From contig BCIO01000002.1 in the NCBI GenBank assembly GCA_001599975.1, positions 1,488,001 to 1,552,000 on the forward strand: 64,000 nucleotides of DNA, written 5' to 3'. The position numbers and the translations under genes are program-made. The notes under the pieces were generated by a model. The model made no database searches, had not been told where the DNA came from, and saw only the letters and a program-made list of their open reading frames with translations. This DNA is from Cystobasidiopsis lactophilus (Eukaryota > Basidiomycota > Agaricostilbomycetes > Agaricostilbales > Chionosphaeraceae). Below are positions 23,740 through 36,256 of the stretch, in pieces. Positions within the stretch are counted from its first letter, which is position 1; every line of letters begins with the position of its first letter.

Positions 23740-23951
23740 ACTTGGTGGTCCTCCTTGATGTTATGCAATTAGAATTAATGTTCATAGAGAGAGATATCGA
23801 AGCAAGACTTTTCACGTGCGGCCTGACCCCGCCGAAAAATTCTGACCCTGTTGACTCGCATCCAATTCAATCAGAATCAATGGTCGACCTCAGCGCATCG
23901 ACAGACCGTAAATTGCCTCCTTCCTGTTGCAGAACCACCGCCTAGGAGCTA

Positions 23952-25691
<1,740 letters not shown>

Positions 25692-25815
25692 GCCGGCTCC
25701 CCTTCATTTTGCATCTCGTGGAATCTCTTCACATGGAGGTCTCTCGGTCAGAGTCGTCATTGAATGACTCGAGGCGAAACTGGTCACCTCTTTGAGCCGA
25801 CGCCACCAAAAGGTA

Positions 25816-27237
25816 TCAGGAAGCACCCACGTCCGGTTTGAATGGCCACGCCAGCCATTCCTCAGCCACTAATATCCACTGCTCTATGGTGAGCTCGCGG
25901 GGCGTAAGGTCAGGATGGAAAGCCGGGTCCTTGGCTTGCACCTTGACCAGCAAGGTGTCCGCGTTGGGCGCCAGTTGCCTGCAGACCCGCGCTCAAAGTG
26001 AGAGTGGCACAATTTCTCACACAATGGAGCGCACTTGAACGTGGTGGACAATTTCGTGGCCTTTTGCAGAAAGACGTTTTTGGTGAGAAAGGATAACAGG
26101 TCGAACTTTTCCTCATCTACCAACGGCATTTCCCGGGGCGTCATCCTGAAAACCGCTGGCTCGACCGGTTCGAGGCTCTTGGGCAAGCCGATGCGCCGAG
26201 ACGGATCTGATTCCCAGTCGATCGCGGGATTGAGGGTGCGCTCGAAATCGACCAAGGCCGACAGCAAAACAGAGGACTTGTGGCGGTACTTGTCGTTTGG
26301 CTTGGCCGAAAATTTCTGCGAGGTAACCGCCTTGTCAGCTAAGCGCTTGCGCCTCTTGCCAGAACGAAGAGCCGCACCTCGAACATGCTCCTCGTCGAGA
26401 TGCAGCCCATCTCAAACCTTCCGAACTGGTAGAGCCACTTTTGACCCAAGGCTGAGGAGGCTATTAGATAGAAGAATTGCTGGCCAAGGATGTTGTCCGG
26501 CAGGGTCATGGCAACGAAAAGCTCCGGTTGATCTGATGGCTCAACTCCAAACTGAGGCGGCGCTCTCTGAAGGCAAACAAAATGAAAAAACCTTACTAAA
26601 AGTCCAATGCTGCGGCTCAATGTGGGAGAAGGCGCCTTTGCGGATCAAAGTGGACCAGACTGCCAATGATGCTCCGGACGCAGGGATGAGAGTGAGCCGA
26701 GGATCCACGATGTTCTTTTTCTGCAAGGCAGCATCAATCTAGTGCCGAAATGAAGAAGGTCGCACTCAAGGCCACGGACAAGTGCTCGCAGACTCTTCGA
26801 ATTCGCTGGCTCCAGGCCAACGACTCTGTCCACATTGGGCAAACGTAGCAAAGCTTTAGTCAACATGCCATCGCCTGAGTCCAAAGGTGTAATGAGAAGC
26901 CGAATCATGCTAGACACAGAGCCGAGAACATGCCAACAAAAGGCTCGACGATGGTGAGAGGGCCAGTGCGAGCGTGCAAGCCCCAGGAGCGAACGATGTC
27001 ATCCGCTGCCTCGTCCGACTTGATCACCAAGCGCTTTGCAAAGAAAGTCCTTGGGTGGTTAAGGCTGTCGAGGTCAAGCTGTCTCTGCATCCTGCCGATG
27101 AAATCTTCATCGATGGTGCTCTGAAGCACTGGCGCAGCGGAGCTGGTCCAGCGTAGACCCAAACGTGCAGAACTGCAAACAGATCTCGATATCAGGGTCA
27201 AAGGGCGCGGCCAGCTGGCGACCATCGCCGTTTGCAT
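25816..27237 (-). CDS. MTF1: Mitochondrial transcription factor B / rRNA dimethyladenosine-transferase-like (MTF1)
   Basis: Member of the KsgA/Dim1-like methyltransferase fold used by mitochondrial RNA polymerase for initiation. Seen: Arg/Ser-rich presequence (VASWPRPLTLISRSVC), RTFFAKRLVIKSDEAADDIV, SAM-site-like IVEPFVGDGMLTKALL, then VVGLEPANSKSLRALVRG and the motif region VAMTLPDNILGQQFFYLIAS. The C-terminal exon reads LTIEQWILVAEEWLAWPF, ending at 25816-25818. The intron at 26875-26933 appears to start with GC. The protein is diverged, as usual for fungal Mtf1. Start codon lies 40 bases from that of KEI1 on the other strand. Confidence 0.75.
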
Positions 27238-27277
27238 TTTGGAGGCAAACAGCCAGTTTGAGGGAAGCGGAGCAGCA

Positions 27278-28307
27278 ATGGCCGGCAAAGTGTCGGTTTC
27301 GCCCTTGACCTCCTTTCTGGGGGTCGACCTCAAGCTGGGAGTGTCCATCATCGCCCTGCTCGGCGTGCTCAACAAGGTCGCCGGCGTCTACGGCGTGCTC
27401 GCCGTTTTCACGGGAGGCACCTTTGCCCAAGTCTCGCTCTACGTGTACAGCATCCTCACCCTCCTCGTCTTTATTTGGGGTCTCAAGTGCATTGCGGAGG
27501 TGAGCTGCCGATCGTCGCGGCGAGCGCTGTTGACTTGAGGACGGTTGGGCTCATGACCAAACGTCGCGCAGGAAAATGCGAACCGGATGTTGCAGTTCGC
27601 GCACCTGTTCGCCATCGACCACTTTGTTTCGACGACCTACACGGCCCTTTTCGCCGTGGTGTGGTGGGTGTACACGCCGCACGACGGGCGGAGGGTCGCC
27701 CACTCTCAGGCTCAGCAGGCCATCCTCGACAATGCGGCCGCTACCTCGCCGCTGGATGCTGAAGCGCAGGCTGCTGCAGCAAGGGGGGCATGGTTTGCAG
27801 AGAGGGGATTTGCGCTGGCAGTGATCTTTGGCGGATGGCTCATCAAGGTGCGCATCTGTTCTCCACAGTGTGTTTGTTGAAAACCCTGAGTGAGATCCAC
27901 TTACCATCGCGCAGATTTACTTCATTCTCTGCCTCTACTCGTTTGCGCTACACCTTCGGCGAGGGACCTACAAGCAAATCGCCTCCATTCGCTCCGACTC
28001 CTCTCCGAGCCGCCATCGCCAGTACAGCTACAGTCACGTCCGCAACGAGTCGACGACCACGACTGACAACGAAATGCAATCCGGAGTGGGCTCGGGCGGT
28101 ATGGAGTTGCAGCAGCAACAGTCGTCCCGGCCACTCAGCCTCAACACCAAAGTCATCAATCTTCCCGCTGTAGAAGAGATGCCGCCAACGCCCATCACAG
28201 TCCCACCTGCTGATGCGCCTGTCGCTTTGCCTTCGCAAGGGCTGGCCTTGAGCGGGTCGCACATGATGAGAAGCCGGTCTGCCGAATCGAACGCCGAAGC
28301 GCTTTGA
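27278..28307 (+). CDS. KEI1: Inositol-phosphorylceramide synthase regulatory subunit KEI1
   Basis: Golgi membrane subunit that supports Aur1 in making inositol phosphorylceramide. Recognised from the N-terminal signature SFLGVDLKLGVSIIALLGV followed by LNKVAGVYGVLAVFTGG. Four hydrophobic helices follow (VYSILTLLVFIWGLKCIA, FAHLFAIDHFVSTTY, FAVVWWVYTP, IFGGWLIKIYFILCLYSF), then a cytosolic Ser/Gln-rich tail ending SNAEAL. Introns at about 27500-27571 and 27848-27914. Start at ATG 27278, in front of the conserved block and only 40 bases from the MTF1 start. Confidence 0.9.
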
Positions 28308-28800
28308 TCCCTTCAGCTCGTCTCAGCCAGTACACCACCTTCAACCTCCCGGCGGAATGAACTCGGTGGCGACATTGGTTTCACGATTAGCTTGTGAGCG
28401 CCTCAGCGAACTCTTTTGCCACACGTGTCATCTGAGTCGAATTGGAACGTAAGGTTTGGCAGGCAAAGCGGGCGAAGGGAGATGCCCAGCATGCGCCGAT
28501 ATGAGCCCGCGCATCGGTGGTCGGTCTGAAAGTGTGGCCGCGCTGACAATGATGGCGATTCCGATGGTCGGCTTCGTCAATGGCATCGTCTTTGTGCCGC
28601 CAGTCAAAATAGCGGGATCGCCGCTGTGGGTTGCTGCAAAAAGAATGCAAGCGACGAATGCCAGCTCCGACACACTGGACAGCCGCAAGGCCTGGTCATC
28701 GGGACAAGTCAGACCATGGTCGTAGCGACATAGCCCGGCTTTCACACCAAGAGTCATAGCTAGACTGCGGCAGAGATTTCTAAGACCCCATTGCACGCTT
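28308..28800. other. Convergent intergenic region
   Basis: About 490 bases between the KEI1 stop and the lipid-kinase stop. Open frames on both strands (for example 28428-28817 minus) overlap each other and show no domain or splice logic. Nothing convincing seen. Confidence 0.4.
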
Positions 28801-29940
28801 TCATTTGCTGGCCACATGAACCTTGACAGGATGGTTCTTCACGAGCTCAATCTCGACAGACTCCTCGATATTTTCCAATGAGCCATCTATGCAAAGGAGA
28901 CGTTGCTTCTTACTGTCTCCTCCGGGCTACCAACGCGAGCAGCACTTGAGGTCAGGTTGCAGTCGCAGAGGGCGAAACGGGAAACGAGCTCACCGTCCAC
29001 CGAACGGAATCACCACAGCGCCAGTAATCCACCACCGCGGGCCCGGCACCTCCAACTTCCGCTGTAGCGTATCCATCACTGCTTGTCCAGCACAGCTCGA
29101 TGTGCTTGCCGCCTTGGTCTGAAAATTCGCCGCTTCGTTAGTTTGCAGCGCAGAGTAGTATTCGACAACCAAATTCGACGTACACATCAAAGGGGTGACT
29201 TTCTGCAGCTCTTTAAAGAAAGACTCTTGAGACAGAAAGTCAGGCTTGCGAATGGCGACGACGTCAAAGCCTTCGCTTTCCAGAGTCCGCAGGGGCGCCA
29301 CGACGAAATGCTCCTCCAAGCGGTCCGTCAAGCACACGTTGAGGTAAAACCACCCTTGGTCACTGATGCTCCTCGACCCTTCAGCTCTTTCCCAAGCTTT
29401 GGTCGTGGGCGAGTACTTCAGTGACGCGTCGCTGAAGGCGAGGGTGCCCGATATCAACTTGCCCCAATTCTGAGCGGCTGCCGCTTTGAACCGCTCCAAC
29501 CCTTCTATCTGAGCTCTGAGAAGCTCAGAGTCGAAGAGTAACGCCGCATGAAAGGCTGTAGAGACGACGACATGCGCGACCTTTCGCTTGTCGCCGAGCT
29601 TGACAGACAAGAGGGGCAACTGCTTCGGGACTGCTGTGCCATCCAGAACTTGTGCGATCAAGTCTTCTTCTGATGGTGTTTTCAGAAAGTGGTAGAATGC
29701 GTTGGCGGTTCCAAAAGGCAGCAAGGCGAACGTCCACCTTGGCCATGGCTCTTGAGCATCCTCCAGCAGCTCGTGCAGCGTGCCGTCTCCTCCCAAAACA
29801 ATTACAGTCGTGTTTTCTGCATTGTCCGAAGGCAGCTTTGGATGCTGTCCTCGGTAAAGGTGGCTGCCTTTGAGCTTTGTGTTGGCGAACTCGACGGCCT
29901 TCGGTTTGGTCTCGTTCACCACAACGTGCCAAGCGTCCAT
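28801..29940 (-). CDS. Diacylglycerol/sphingoid-base kinase-like protein
   Basis: DAGK-catalytic-domain protein, expected to phosphorylate a lipid such as diacylglycerol, ceramide or a long-chain base. Seen: TVIVLGGDGTLHELLEDA with the nucleotide-binding GGDGT, FALLPFGTANAFYHFL, VSTAFHAALLFDS and a C-terminal small-domain end. The last exon (SLENIEESVEIELVKNHP) is joined by a long intron (about 28889-28996) and ends VKVHVASK. Two oddities: the family GTGNA loop reads GTANA, and the usual N-terminal NPxSG loop is not seen, since the frame begins with MDAWHVVVNETKPK. A 5' exon may lie in the damaged sequence upstream of 29940. Confidence 0.7.
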
Positions 29941-30047
29941 GATTGGTATAAATGTGTTGGCAAAAGGTAACTGTCCGCGTTCTCAGATTCTACCCAGTGA
30001 CTGTGATTGTGGCGCGGTTNGTGGAGTGAGTGCAAGGTGCTGGNTNN

Positions 30048-30069
30048 TTTTTTTTTTTTTTTTTTTTTT
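30048..30069. repeat. T22 homopolymer next to unresolved bases
   Basis: Run of 22 T. Unresolved n bases at 30020, 30044, 30046 and 30047 sit just before it. It pairs with an A26 run at 30425-30450 that has an n at 30457. Read as poorly resolved homopolymers at a small inverted duplication. Confidence 0.8.
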
Positions 30070-30119
30070 GTATCTGCTTTCTGCCTTCCATTTTTTCTGC
30101 GCCAAATGACATCATACTT

Positions 30120-30202
30120 GCTGTCATGGGGTAGTGGTAACCTATATCCTTGCCATTCCAGTGTCACCTGGATATGCCGCGAGTTCGATTCTCGCTGACA
30201 GC
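30120..30202 (+). tRNA. tRNA-Gly(GCC) with 13-base intron, copy 1
   Basis: Complete cloverleaf. Acceptor stem GCTGTCA/TGACAGC; D-arm with GGGTAGTGGTAACCT typical of glycine tRNA; anticodon stem TATCC/GGATA with loop TTGCCA(intron)T; T-arm GCGAGTTCGATTCTCGC. Anticodon GCC. A 13-base intron (TTCCAGTGTCACC) sits one base 3' of the anticodon, the canonical position. Internal A box and B box (GAGTTCGATTC) are intact. T-rich tracts about 45-65 bases downstream could end Pol III transcription. Confidence 0.93.
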
Positions 30203-30331
30203 AGAGTTTAGCACCGGTTCTCGCACTACGCGAGAACTGGGCCATTCTTTTTGCTCATTGTTTCCTTTTTTGTTCCTGCAACGGAGCTCTTCTGGCTCTT
30301 CCTTTTGCGCCAATAATGAGAAACGAACATC

Positions 30332-30395
30332 CTTGCCATTTCGTCTTATCTGGAGCAGAGTTTGCACCAGTTCGCGCCTGAATGCGGACGCGAAA
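30332..30395 (+). pseudogene. Partial tRNA-Gly-like fragment
   Basis: Between the two complete tRNA genes, ATCCTTGCCATT (anticodon stem and loop) recurs, followed after a gap by GCAGAGTTTGCACCAGTTC, which matches the 3' flank of copy 1. The D-arm, T-arm and acceptor ends are missing. It looks like the remnant of a third copy in the same small duplication. Confidence 0.5.
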
Positions 30396-30424
30396 AATGG
30401 AAGGCAGAGAGGCTTGTAAAGAGC

Positions 30425-30450
30425 AAAAAAAAAAAAAAAAAAAAAAAAAA
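30425..30450. repeat. A26 homopolymer
   Basis: Run of 26 A, flanked on the left by AAAATGGAAGGCAGAGAGGC, which is an inverted near-copy of the sequence right of the T22 run at 30070-30100. On the minus strand it lies about 60 bases downstream of tRNA copy 2 and could act as a Pol III terminator. Confidence 0.75.
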
Positions 30451-30508
30451 GAAGGANAGACTCCAAAAAGACATGCCAATTCTCGCGGCGAGAACTGGTG
30501 CTAACTTT

Positions 30509-30591
30509 GCTGTCAGCGAGAATCGAACTCGCGGCATATCCAGGTGACACTGGAATGGCAAGGATATAGGTTACCACTACCCCATGACAGC
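30509..30591 (-). tRNA. tRNA-Gly(GCC) with 13-base intron, copy 2 (inverted)
   Basis: Same 83-base gene as copy 1 on the opposite strand, including the 13-base intron, the anticodon GCC and both internal promoter boxes; I see no differences between the two copies. The 3' flanks are also related: both carry a hairpin with (A)GTTCTCGC..GCGAGAA(C/T)TGG. The two genes point toward each other and form a large inverted repeat. Confidence 0.93.
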
Positions 30592-31130
30592 TTTTGATAT
30601 GAGCATTCTTCTAAAATAAAATATGAAGCACTGGTAAAACAAAAAAACTGCGCTCCATCGCCGCCTTTTCACCAATTTGGCACATTTATTGAACACTCCT
30701 GGTTATTTTGCACATTTTGGTCCTTAAATGAAGCCAAACGGTCAAAATTTGACCGAGATACGGGGCTTCAAAAATCGAAGGGCAATGGTGGAAGTGGTGA
30801 TCCAAGTTGCACACTCTCTAGTTTAAGATCTTCTCGAGCTCCTGTTGGACTGAATATGGCGCCGCGCCATCTCTCAGCTTTCGGGGAGGCTATTTGGCAG
30901 CCATAGCAAGCAAAAGTCACTTTGGAGGAAATTTTGGCTGTTCCGCACGCCTTCCCGCATCGTCTATCGTTTGAGTTATGTCTGTCAAGCTCCCTGTCTC
31001 CAAAAGTCAAGAACAGCAGGAGAGACAGAGAAAAAGAGATTTTTGCGCCGAAGAGCAAGGTGAGAGAGGAGGGCACAAAGGAACGGATCAAGACGCCACC
31101 TTCCGATTTCAACAACAGAATTCGCAGCCT
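30592..31130. other. AT-richer spacer, no gene seen
   Basis: About 540 bases between tRNA copy 2 and the last exon of the MFS gene. More A/T-rich than the surroundings. Contains a short inverted motif around 30739-30752 (GTCAAAATTTGACC) and a CACACA stretch near 31137-31150 on its edge. The minus frame of 115 codons here has no family features. Confidence 0.4.
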
Positions 31131-33814
31131 CTACATACACACGCACACACCCAAGTCTTTATAAGTGATCAAAAGCCCATCAGTGGCTAGAAAACCAAGC
31201 GGTAGCGGCTGGGTGGAAAGGGGCTCAGAGGGGATGTCAAGTGGGCAGCTGAACACCCTCTCACCATAATGAGCATAGGCCTTGGCGGAAAGCTTGCGCA
31301 GCTTCTTGCCATATATCATCATCGGGATCTGCAAGGACACTTAGAAAAGACGCCAGGAGTTGGCGATCAAGGAAGGAACACACGAAGGTGGCGATGAGGC
31401 CCAAGCTGGAATTGACGCGTGATGGACATGAGCCTCTATTCCGTTGACTGATAGGTCGAGTGGTTCACTCACCCAGAGAACGCAGCGATGAGGAAAGCGT
31501 TGGTATATCCCAGGGCAAGCCACTGTTGCCATGTGAATGAGCGGCTTAATTTGGTGTGGAATTGAATGATAATACTTACTGGAGTAATCGCGTATCCAAC
31601 TCCAAAAGATAAACAGTTTCTAACACTGTGAAAGACTCACGAGTCAGTGGCAATAGTGACGGAGCAAATGGGAGGTACGCACAGGATGACGCCGACCACG
31701 ACCTCGATCGACAGCCCGCGGTAGCAGTCGAGAGCGTAGGTGAGGGTGAGAGCAGCCGTAACACCGTTTGTGAAACCAACAAGAAACATAGCGAAAGTCA
31801 AGCCGAACCTGCCCGAGGGTATTAGAGTGAACTACACAAGGCCAATGCAATGATCACAAACCAGTGGATCGAGTGGTCGGCGCCGATTCCCCAGAGCAGC
31901 ATTGCCGACGGAGCCAGAATGAGAGGAAGGGCCATGAAGATCAAACGGTGCTCAGGCTCTCGGACTCCGCCGGCCCTCCTTGCGGCGTAGATCTGGTATT
32001 TGTCGCCAAAGTAGCCCACGCCGAACCCGCCCATTGCGACCCCCAAAAGCGGAGCCACGTAAGTTACCCCTTTTTATCTGGTTCAGTGAATGGCATTCGA
32101 ATGAGAAAGAGGATCGGGAGAGAGCGCGCACCGGTGATGCCTGTCGAAAAGTTGTAAGGCTCGACCTATGGGGTATTCAGGTCAGCATGCCTCATGTAAA
32201 AGTACGAAAAGAGTACCGACCTGGACGATGGCTGAAAGAGTATCGATCTAATTTGAAGATTAGCTCGAGCTTCCCAATCAAGGAGGCAAAAGGGACTTGC
32301 CATGATGGTGTAGAGGGACAAGCTCCAGCCATATTCAAGCCCAGACCAGAAGATGATACTGGCATGGCGAGTAATGAGTCCAAAGCCCGACAGCTTAGCC
32401 GCGCTCCAGAGCTCACGGGAATTCTGGTGTGCCGGGCATCGATTGAGCATCTGAGAAGAGACAAAACAGCGTGGGTAGCTCACGGAATATCAGCAGCACA
32501 GGCCTCCAAGCCATGGTGAACACCTGCTTGGGCGTAGCATACACTCCTTTGAAGACGGCGATGCGGCGAAGCCAGCCGTATGCTGAGTGCTCGCGATGAG
32601 CTCGGCACAACACGTGAGAATGACAAGACGCACGGGTGCCAGTCAAGTTGCTGGAGAGGTCGAGATCGGCTGCGGTGACCTCGGCAGATTTGCCACCATG
32701 CTTGTCCTCGAGAGAATCGGTCGGGCCACGTGTTTTGTCGATGATCTCGGTGGCGATGCTCTTGCGGTTGAAATTGGACTCTTCTTGAAACAAGACGAGG
32801 AAGCTAGCCCGGGGTCAGCCGAAAGAGGTCGAACTGGTGGACAAGTCACGCACAGGAGGCCAGCGATGACACACGCTCCGGTGAAGTACATGGTGTTGGC
32901 TAGTCCAATGCCATCATAAACGAAGCCGGAAATGATGGGCGCGAAGAAGGAGCAGCCTGTGGACGGTCAGCTCTGAGTGCACGGAACACTTGTTCGGCGA
33001 CGACGTACCAAACACAACAAACGAGTACACTCCCAGCCAGTAACCGCGCTCATGGGTGAACCATATCTGGGCTATTATGACCTCTGTAATGCTTTCGACG
33101 GGCGCGCCAAAGATGCCGTAGCTAGCAAGTGCAACGAATCAGTTGAGGCAGCCGACGAGAGCGAAACACCGTACACGCAGCGGGAAGCGATCCAAGCCGA
33201 GTCCGAGTGGATGAAAGGAGTCCAAAAAGAGACGCCCGTGGCAACAGCTAGGGACACTGTGGACCGCCAACGTGAGCCGCGATCAGTAGAACTTCCAAAT
33301 CGACTTACAGATGCAGACCGGCTTCACGCCAATATAGGCTGCCAGCGGGAGCATGACAAGACCACCCCATCCGTAAGCACCTGGATAGCATAGACTCGTC
33401 AGCGGTCCATCCAAAGAAGAACATTTGTATTGGTGTGGTGCTCACCGAACAAGTATCCTGTTCCTTGACTCAAGCCCGTGAGGGTCACGCCAGCCTCCTC
33501 GAAGCCTCCATAGAGCTATACATAGGATTCGGTTGAGTGGACTGTCGCCTATTTGTATTTAGGAAGCTGACCGCAAAATAGGTACTGCTTCCAAAACCCA
33601 GAGTGAAAGTATAAACGAGGGCAGACATGGTCGCCAACAGCTTTCGGCGATGAGTCCAGTTGAGCGGGTCGTTGGTATCCAGCGAGGGCACAGGGTTCAG
33701 AACAATGTCCTTTTTGGAAGCGTCATGCAGCATGCCCGTCTCGGTGTGCTGCTCGTCGACCAGGTAAACGCTGCCAGGGATCCCGTCGACCCATTCTTCG
33801 CCGTGAGAGACCAT
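31131..33814 (-). CDS. Major facilitator superfamily transporter (DHA1-like)
   Basis: Twelve-helix drug/metabolite-type proton antiporter. The N-terminus has the characteristic LDTNDPLNWTHRRKL segment before helix 1, then ALVYTFTLGFGSS, YLFGAYGWGGLVMLPLAAYI and ATYGIFGAPVESITEVIIAQ. After helix 6 (MYFTGACVIAGLLCV) comes a ~100-residue cytosolic loop with Lys/Glu-rich sequence, then VAPLLGVAMGGFGVGYFGDK, ALPLILAPSAMLLWGIG, VGFTNGVTAALTLTYALDC and a final helix. Many introns, some splitting helices. The last exon ends after GFLATDGLLITYKD at 31131. The D-P-x-N-W motif places it near the Hol1/Tpo branch, but the substrate is unknown. Divergent from the P450 gene. Confidence 0.82.
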
Positions 33815-34239
33815 TGTGAAATGAATGCAGAAAGGACTGGGAGCAGACAGAGAGCAAAGACAGAGGGGAATTAGCTACAGATAGAGAAATCGGAGCAGCC
33901 AAGAGCGAACCGCTGAGCGCGGCGAATCAATCATGACGCGAAGATCGCCACAATACAATATCTCTTAAGCACCAGGGGCACCGCATGAGGCAAGCTTGGA
34001 CTTGGCAGAATTGGCGCATCAAGTCGAGGTCGGAGAGCAACCGCCGCCAACTGCGGCCGCCACATTGTGCTGTGCCCATCGAGGATTTCTGTGGACTGAA
34101 GTCTTGCAGCAAATGGAGACTCGCGTGGCGACCGCCGAGCGCTTTCCACTTTGCGCGGCGAGCTATCTTTGCCGCCCTAACTTGAAGGAGGCACTTGAAG
34201 TTGTCCTCGCCGCCTCTGCCTTCGTCGCAAACAAGCACA
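33815..34239. promoter_or_regulatory. Shared divergent promoter of MFS transporter and P450
   Basis: 425 bases separate the two start codons. No reliable TATA box or zinc-cluster half-site pair was identified by eye. The open frames in this region lack family features. Confidence 0.4.
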
Positions 34240-36214
34240 ATGGCTTCAGCTTCAAGTCTGCTGTCCAGTCAACTAGTGCCCTCGCTGGTGACCGGCGCTG
34301 TCGTCGTGCTGTTTGGCTTCTTGCTGGCGTCCTTGCCCAACGTGATGAGCTATTTTCGCTTTCTGTCCGAGTGAGTTGTGCTTGGCAATGGATACCTAGA
34401 GGAGCGCTCTGATGGTTCTGTCTAGCCATGAAGCCTTTTACAAAGAATGCCGCGATCTCAAGAAGCGGGTGGTGCCGTTCAAGTTGCCCCTGCCGGGCTC
34501 ATTTCCTGCCCAATACTATCTGTAAGTCCCGTCTCTCTTTGCAGCAGTGGATCTGACCATCTTTTCCAGGTTGGAGACGCAGCATATCAAGCAAATGTTC
34601 ACGTCTTCGCCATCCCTTGACCACAGAGGCTCGTTGGACCTGCTCCACCTGAAAGCATGGGAGATTCCTCTCAAAGACTACCGCGAAGTCACAATCTTGG
34701 CCGACAAGCAATCCCGACGAGTGCTGGCCCAGCGCGAGCACGTCCAAGACGCTCTGAAGCGATATGAGGCTCACGTCATGTCTGAGCTGCACACTCTGTC
34801 AGAGGGATTGGGCTCGGAGGGCAAGATGGTACCAGTTGGGAAGGTTCTGTGGCACGTCACATTCGAAGGCGCGCTGTTCGCGATGTATGGCAAAAAGATT
34901 GGTGTGTCTTGCTTGCTGATCTTGTTTCGGAAGGAGAGGTGACTGAGGGTCCTGAAGACATGGCCACGCTCAAGCCTCAGCTCTACTTGTATAACCAGAG
35001 CTTCAGCGTGCTCAACACTTCCGCGGTCCTACCAATTTTCTCTGACAGTATTTGGAATCGCCTCTTGCCTCGTGGACGCTCTTTCCTTGCCTCGCGTGCA
35101 AAGCTCCGACAGGTCTTCGAGAGCTGGTCTTCGAGCTCTGATGCTGTGACCGCTGCCTCGTTGGGCGTTCAAACGATTGTGGACGTCTTCAAGCAAAACG
35201 GCGCACCTCCCGCTGTCGTCGGAGCTTGGTTCAACATGTTTGTACGTGTGCAATCATTATTATCGATCAGGCCCTTGACCTATACCCTGGACAGTTCTTT
35301 GGCTTGACTGCCAACACTAGCGAAGTCCCAGCCTGGCTTTTCACTTTCGTCCTGCAATCCCCCAAGCTGCTCGAGGCGATCAAGGCTGAATGCGAGGCAT
35401 TGCCGGTGAGTTCGCTGCGCTTGCACACTGATCTATCATCTCATCGACCTTTAGGACGGCGAATTGCTCACTTTGGATCTCAAAGCGCTCTGTCCCTACA
35501 CCTGTTCTGCCATCCAGGAAACGCTTCGCTTCGCCACTGCTGTTTTTGCCGGTCGGCAGGTCATCAAGCCTTACAAGATCCCGGGAATCGATCAAACCTT
35601 CCCTGCTGGAAGCTTTTTGCGCTGCATGAGCCGCGCAAGCATGCTTGAAGACAGCGTCTGGGGAGAGCACGCCAGTGGGTCTTTCCGTGTCTGTGTGAAT
35701 AACTCAGCTGAGATCGAAATTAGACAAGTGGAAGGGGGATCGGTTTGTCGGTCCAAAAGGCGAATCGCTGCAAGGTTCGCAGGTCTGCTTTGGTGGAGGT
35801 GCCACGCTGTGAGTAGCAATCCGCCGCCACTCCTTTCCGACCTGTTTATATCGGGACGGCCTTCAGGTGCCCTGGTAAGAGTTTCTCCGTCAACGAGCTA
35901 CAAATCCAAGCGGCGCACGTCTTTCGTCTCTTGGAGTTTGGCCCGGTCGAGCTTCGCAAGCAAAAAGATCTGGCGGCCAAGGACTTCACTTTTGGTGGTC
36001 CTACGCATGGCGCCGTCTGCGAGATCGTCGACTTGGACGGCTCGGTCCTGAACATCAAGACCCCCCATTTCGAGAACCGCGGTGAGCTTTTCCTCTGCCG
36101 CCACCGGATCACTCCTGTCTGAACTCTTCATCTACTCAAGGCATTGACTCTGTCAGCGGAGTGCTGCCCCCGCTCGCTGAAGTTTGCAGCTTTGTTACTC
36201 GCAAAGAGATTTAG
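34240..36214 (+). CDS. Cytochrome P450 monooxygenase
   Basis: Membrane-anchored haem monooxygenase. Seen: N-terminal anchor LVTGAVVVLFGFLLASLPNV, the K-helix ExxR as AIQETLRF, and the haem-binding loop VCFGGGATLCPGKSFSV with the cysteine ligand. The loop has the FGGGxxxCPG form found in CYP7/CYP8-like and some fungal P450s rather than the usual FxxGxRxCxG. Introns fit after FLSD (about 34372-34425), near 34519-34568, 34900, 35239-35293, 35407-35454, 35686, 35809 and 36083-36140. The last exon gives GIDSVSGVLPPLAEVCSF and ends at 36214. It converges on the transcription-factor gene with a gap of 42 bases. Confidence 0.88.
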
Positions 36215-36256
36215 TTCATTACACTGTGCAATCCTGTCCGCAGCACCTCAGACCTG

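Noticed and set aside
28428-28817. 130-codon minus-strand frame between KEI1 and the lipid kinase
   Set aside because: Overlaps the last exon of the lipid kinase in another frame, has a mirror frame on the plus strand, and no recognisable domain.
30070-30577. Several overlapping frames containing runs of Phe or Lys in the tRNA region
   Set aside because: They are translations of tRNA genes, homopolymers and n bases.
31137-31160. CACACA microsatellite-like tract
   Set aside because: Only a few repeats, partly within the last codons of the MFS gene; not a notable repeat.
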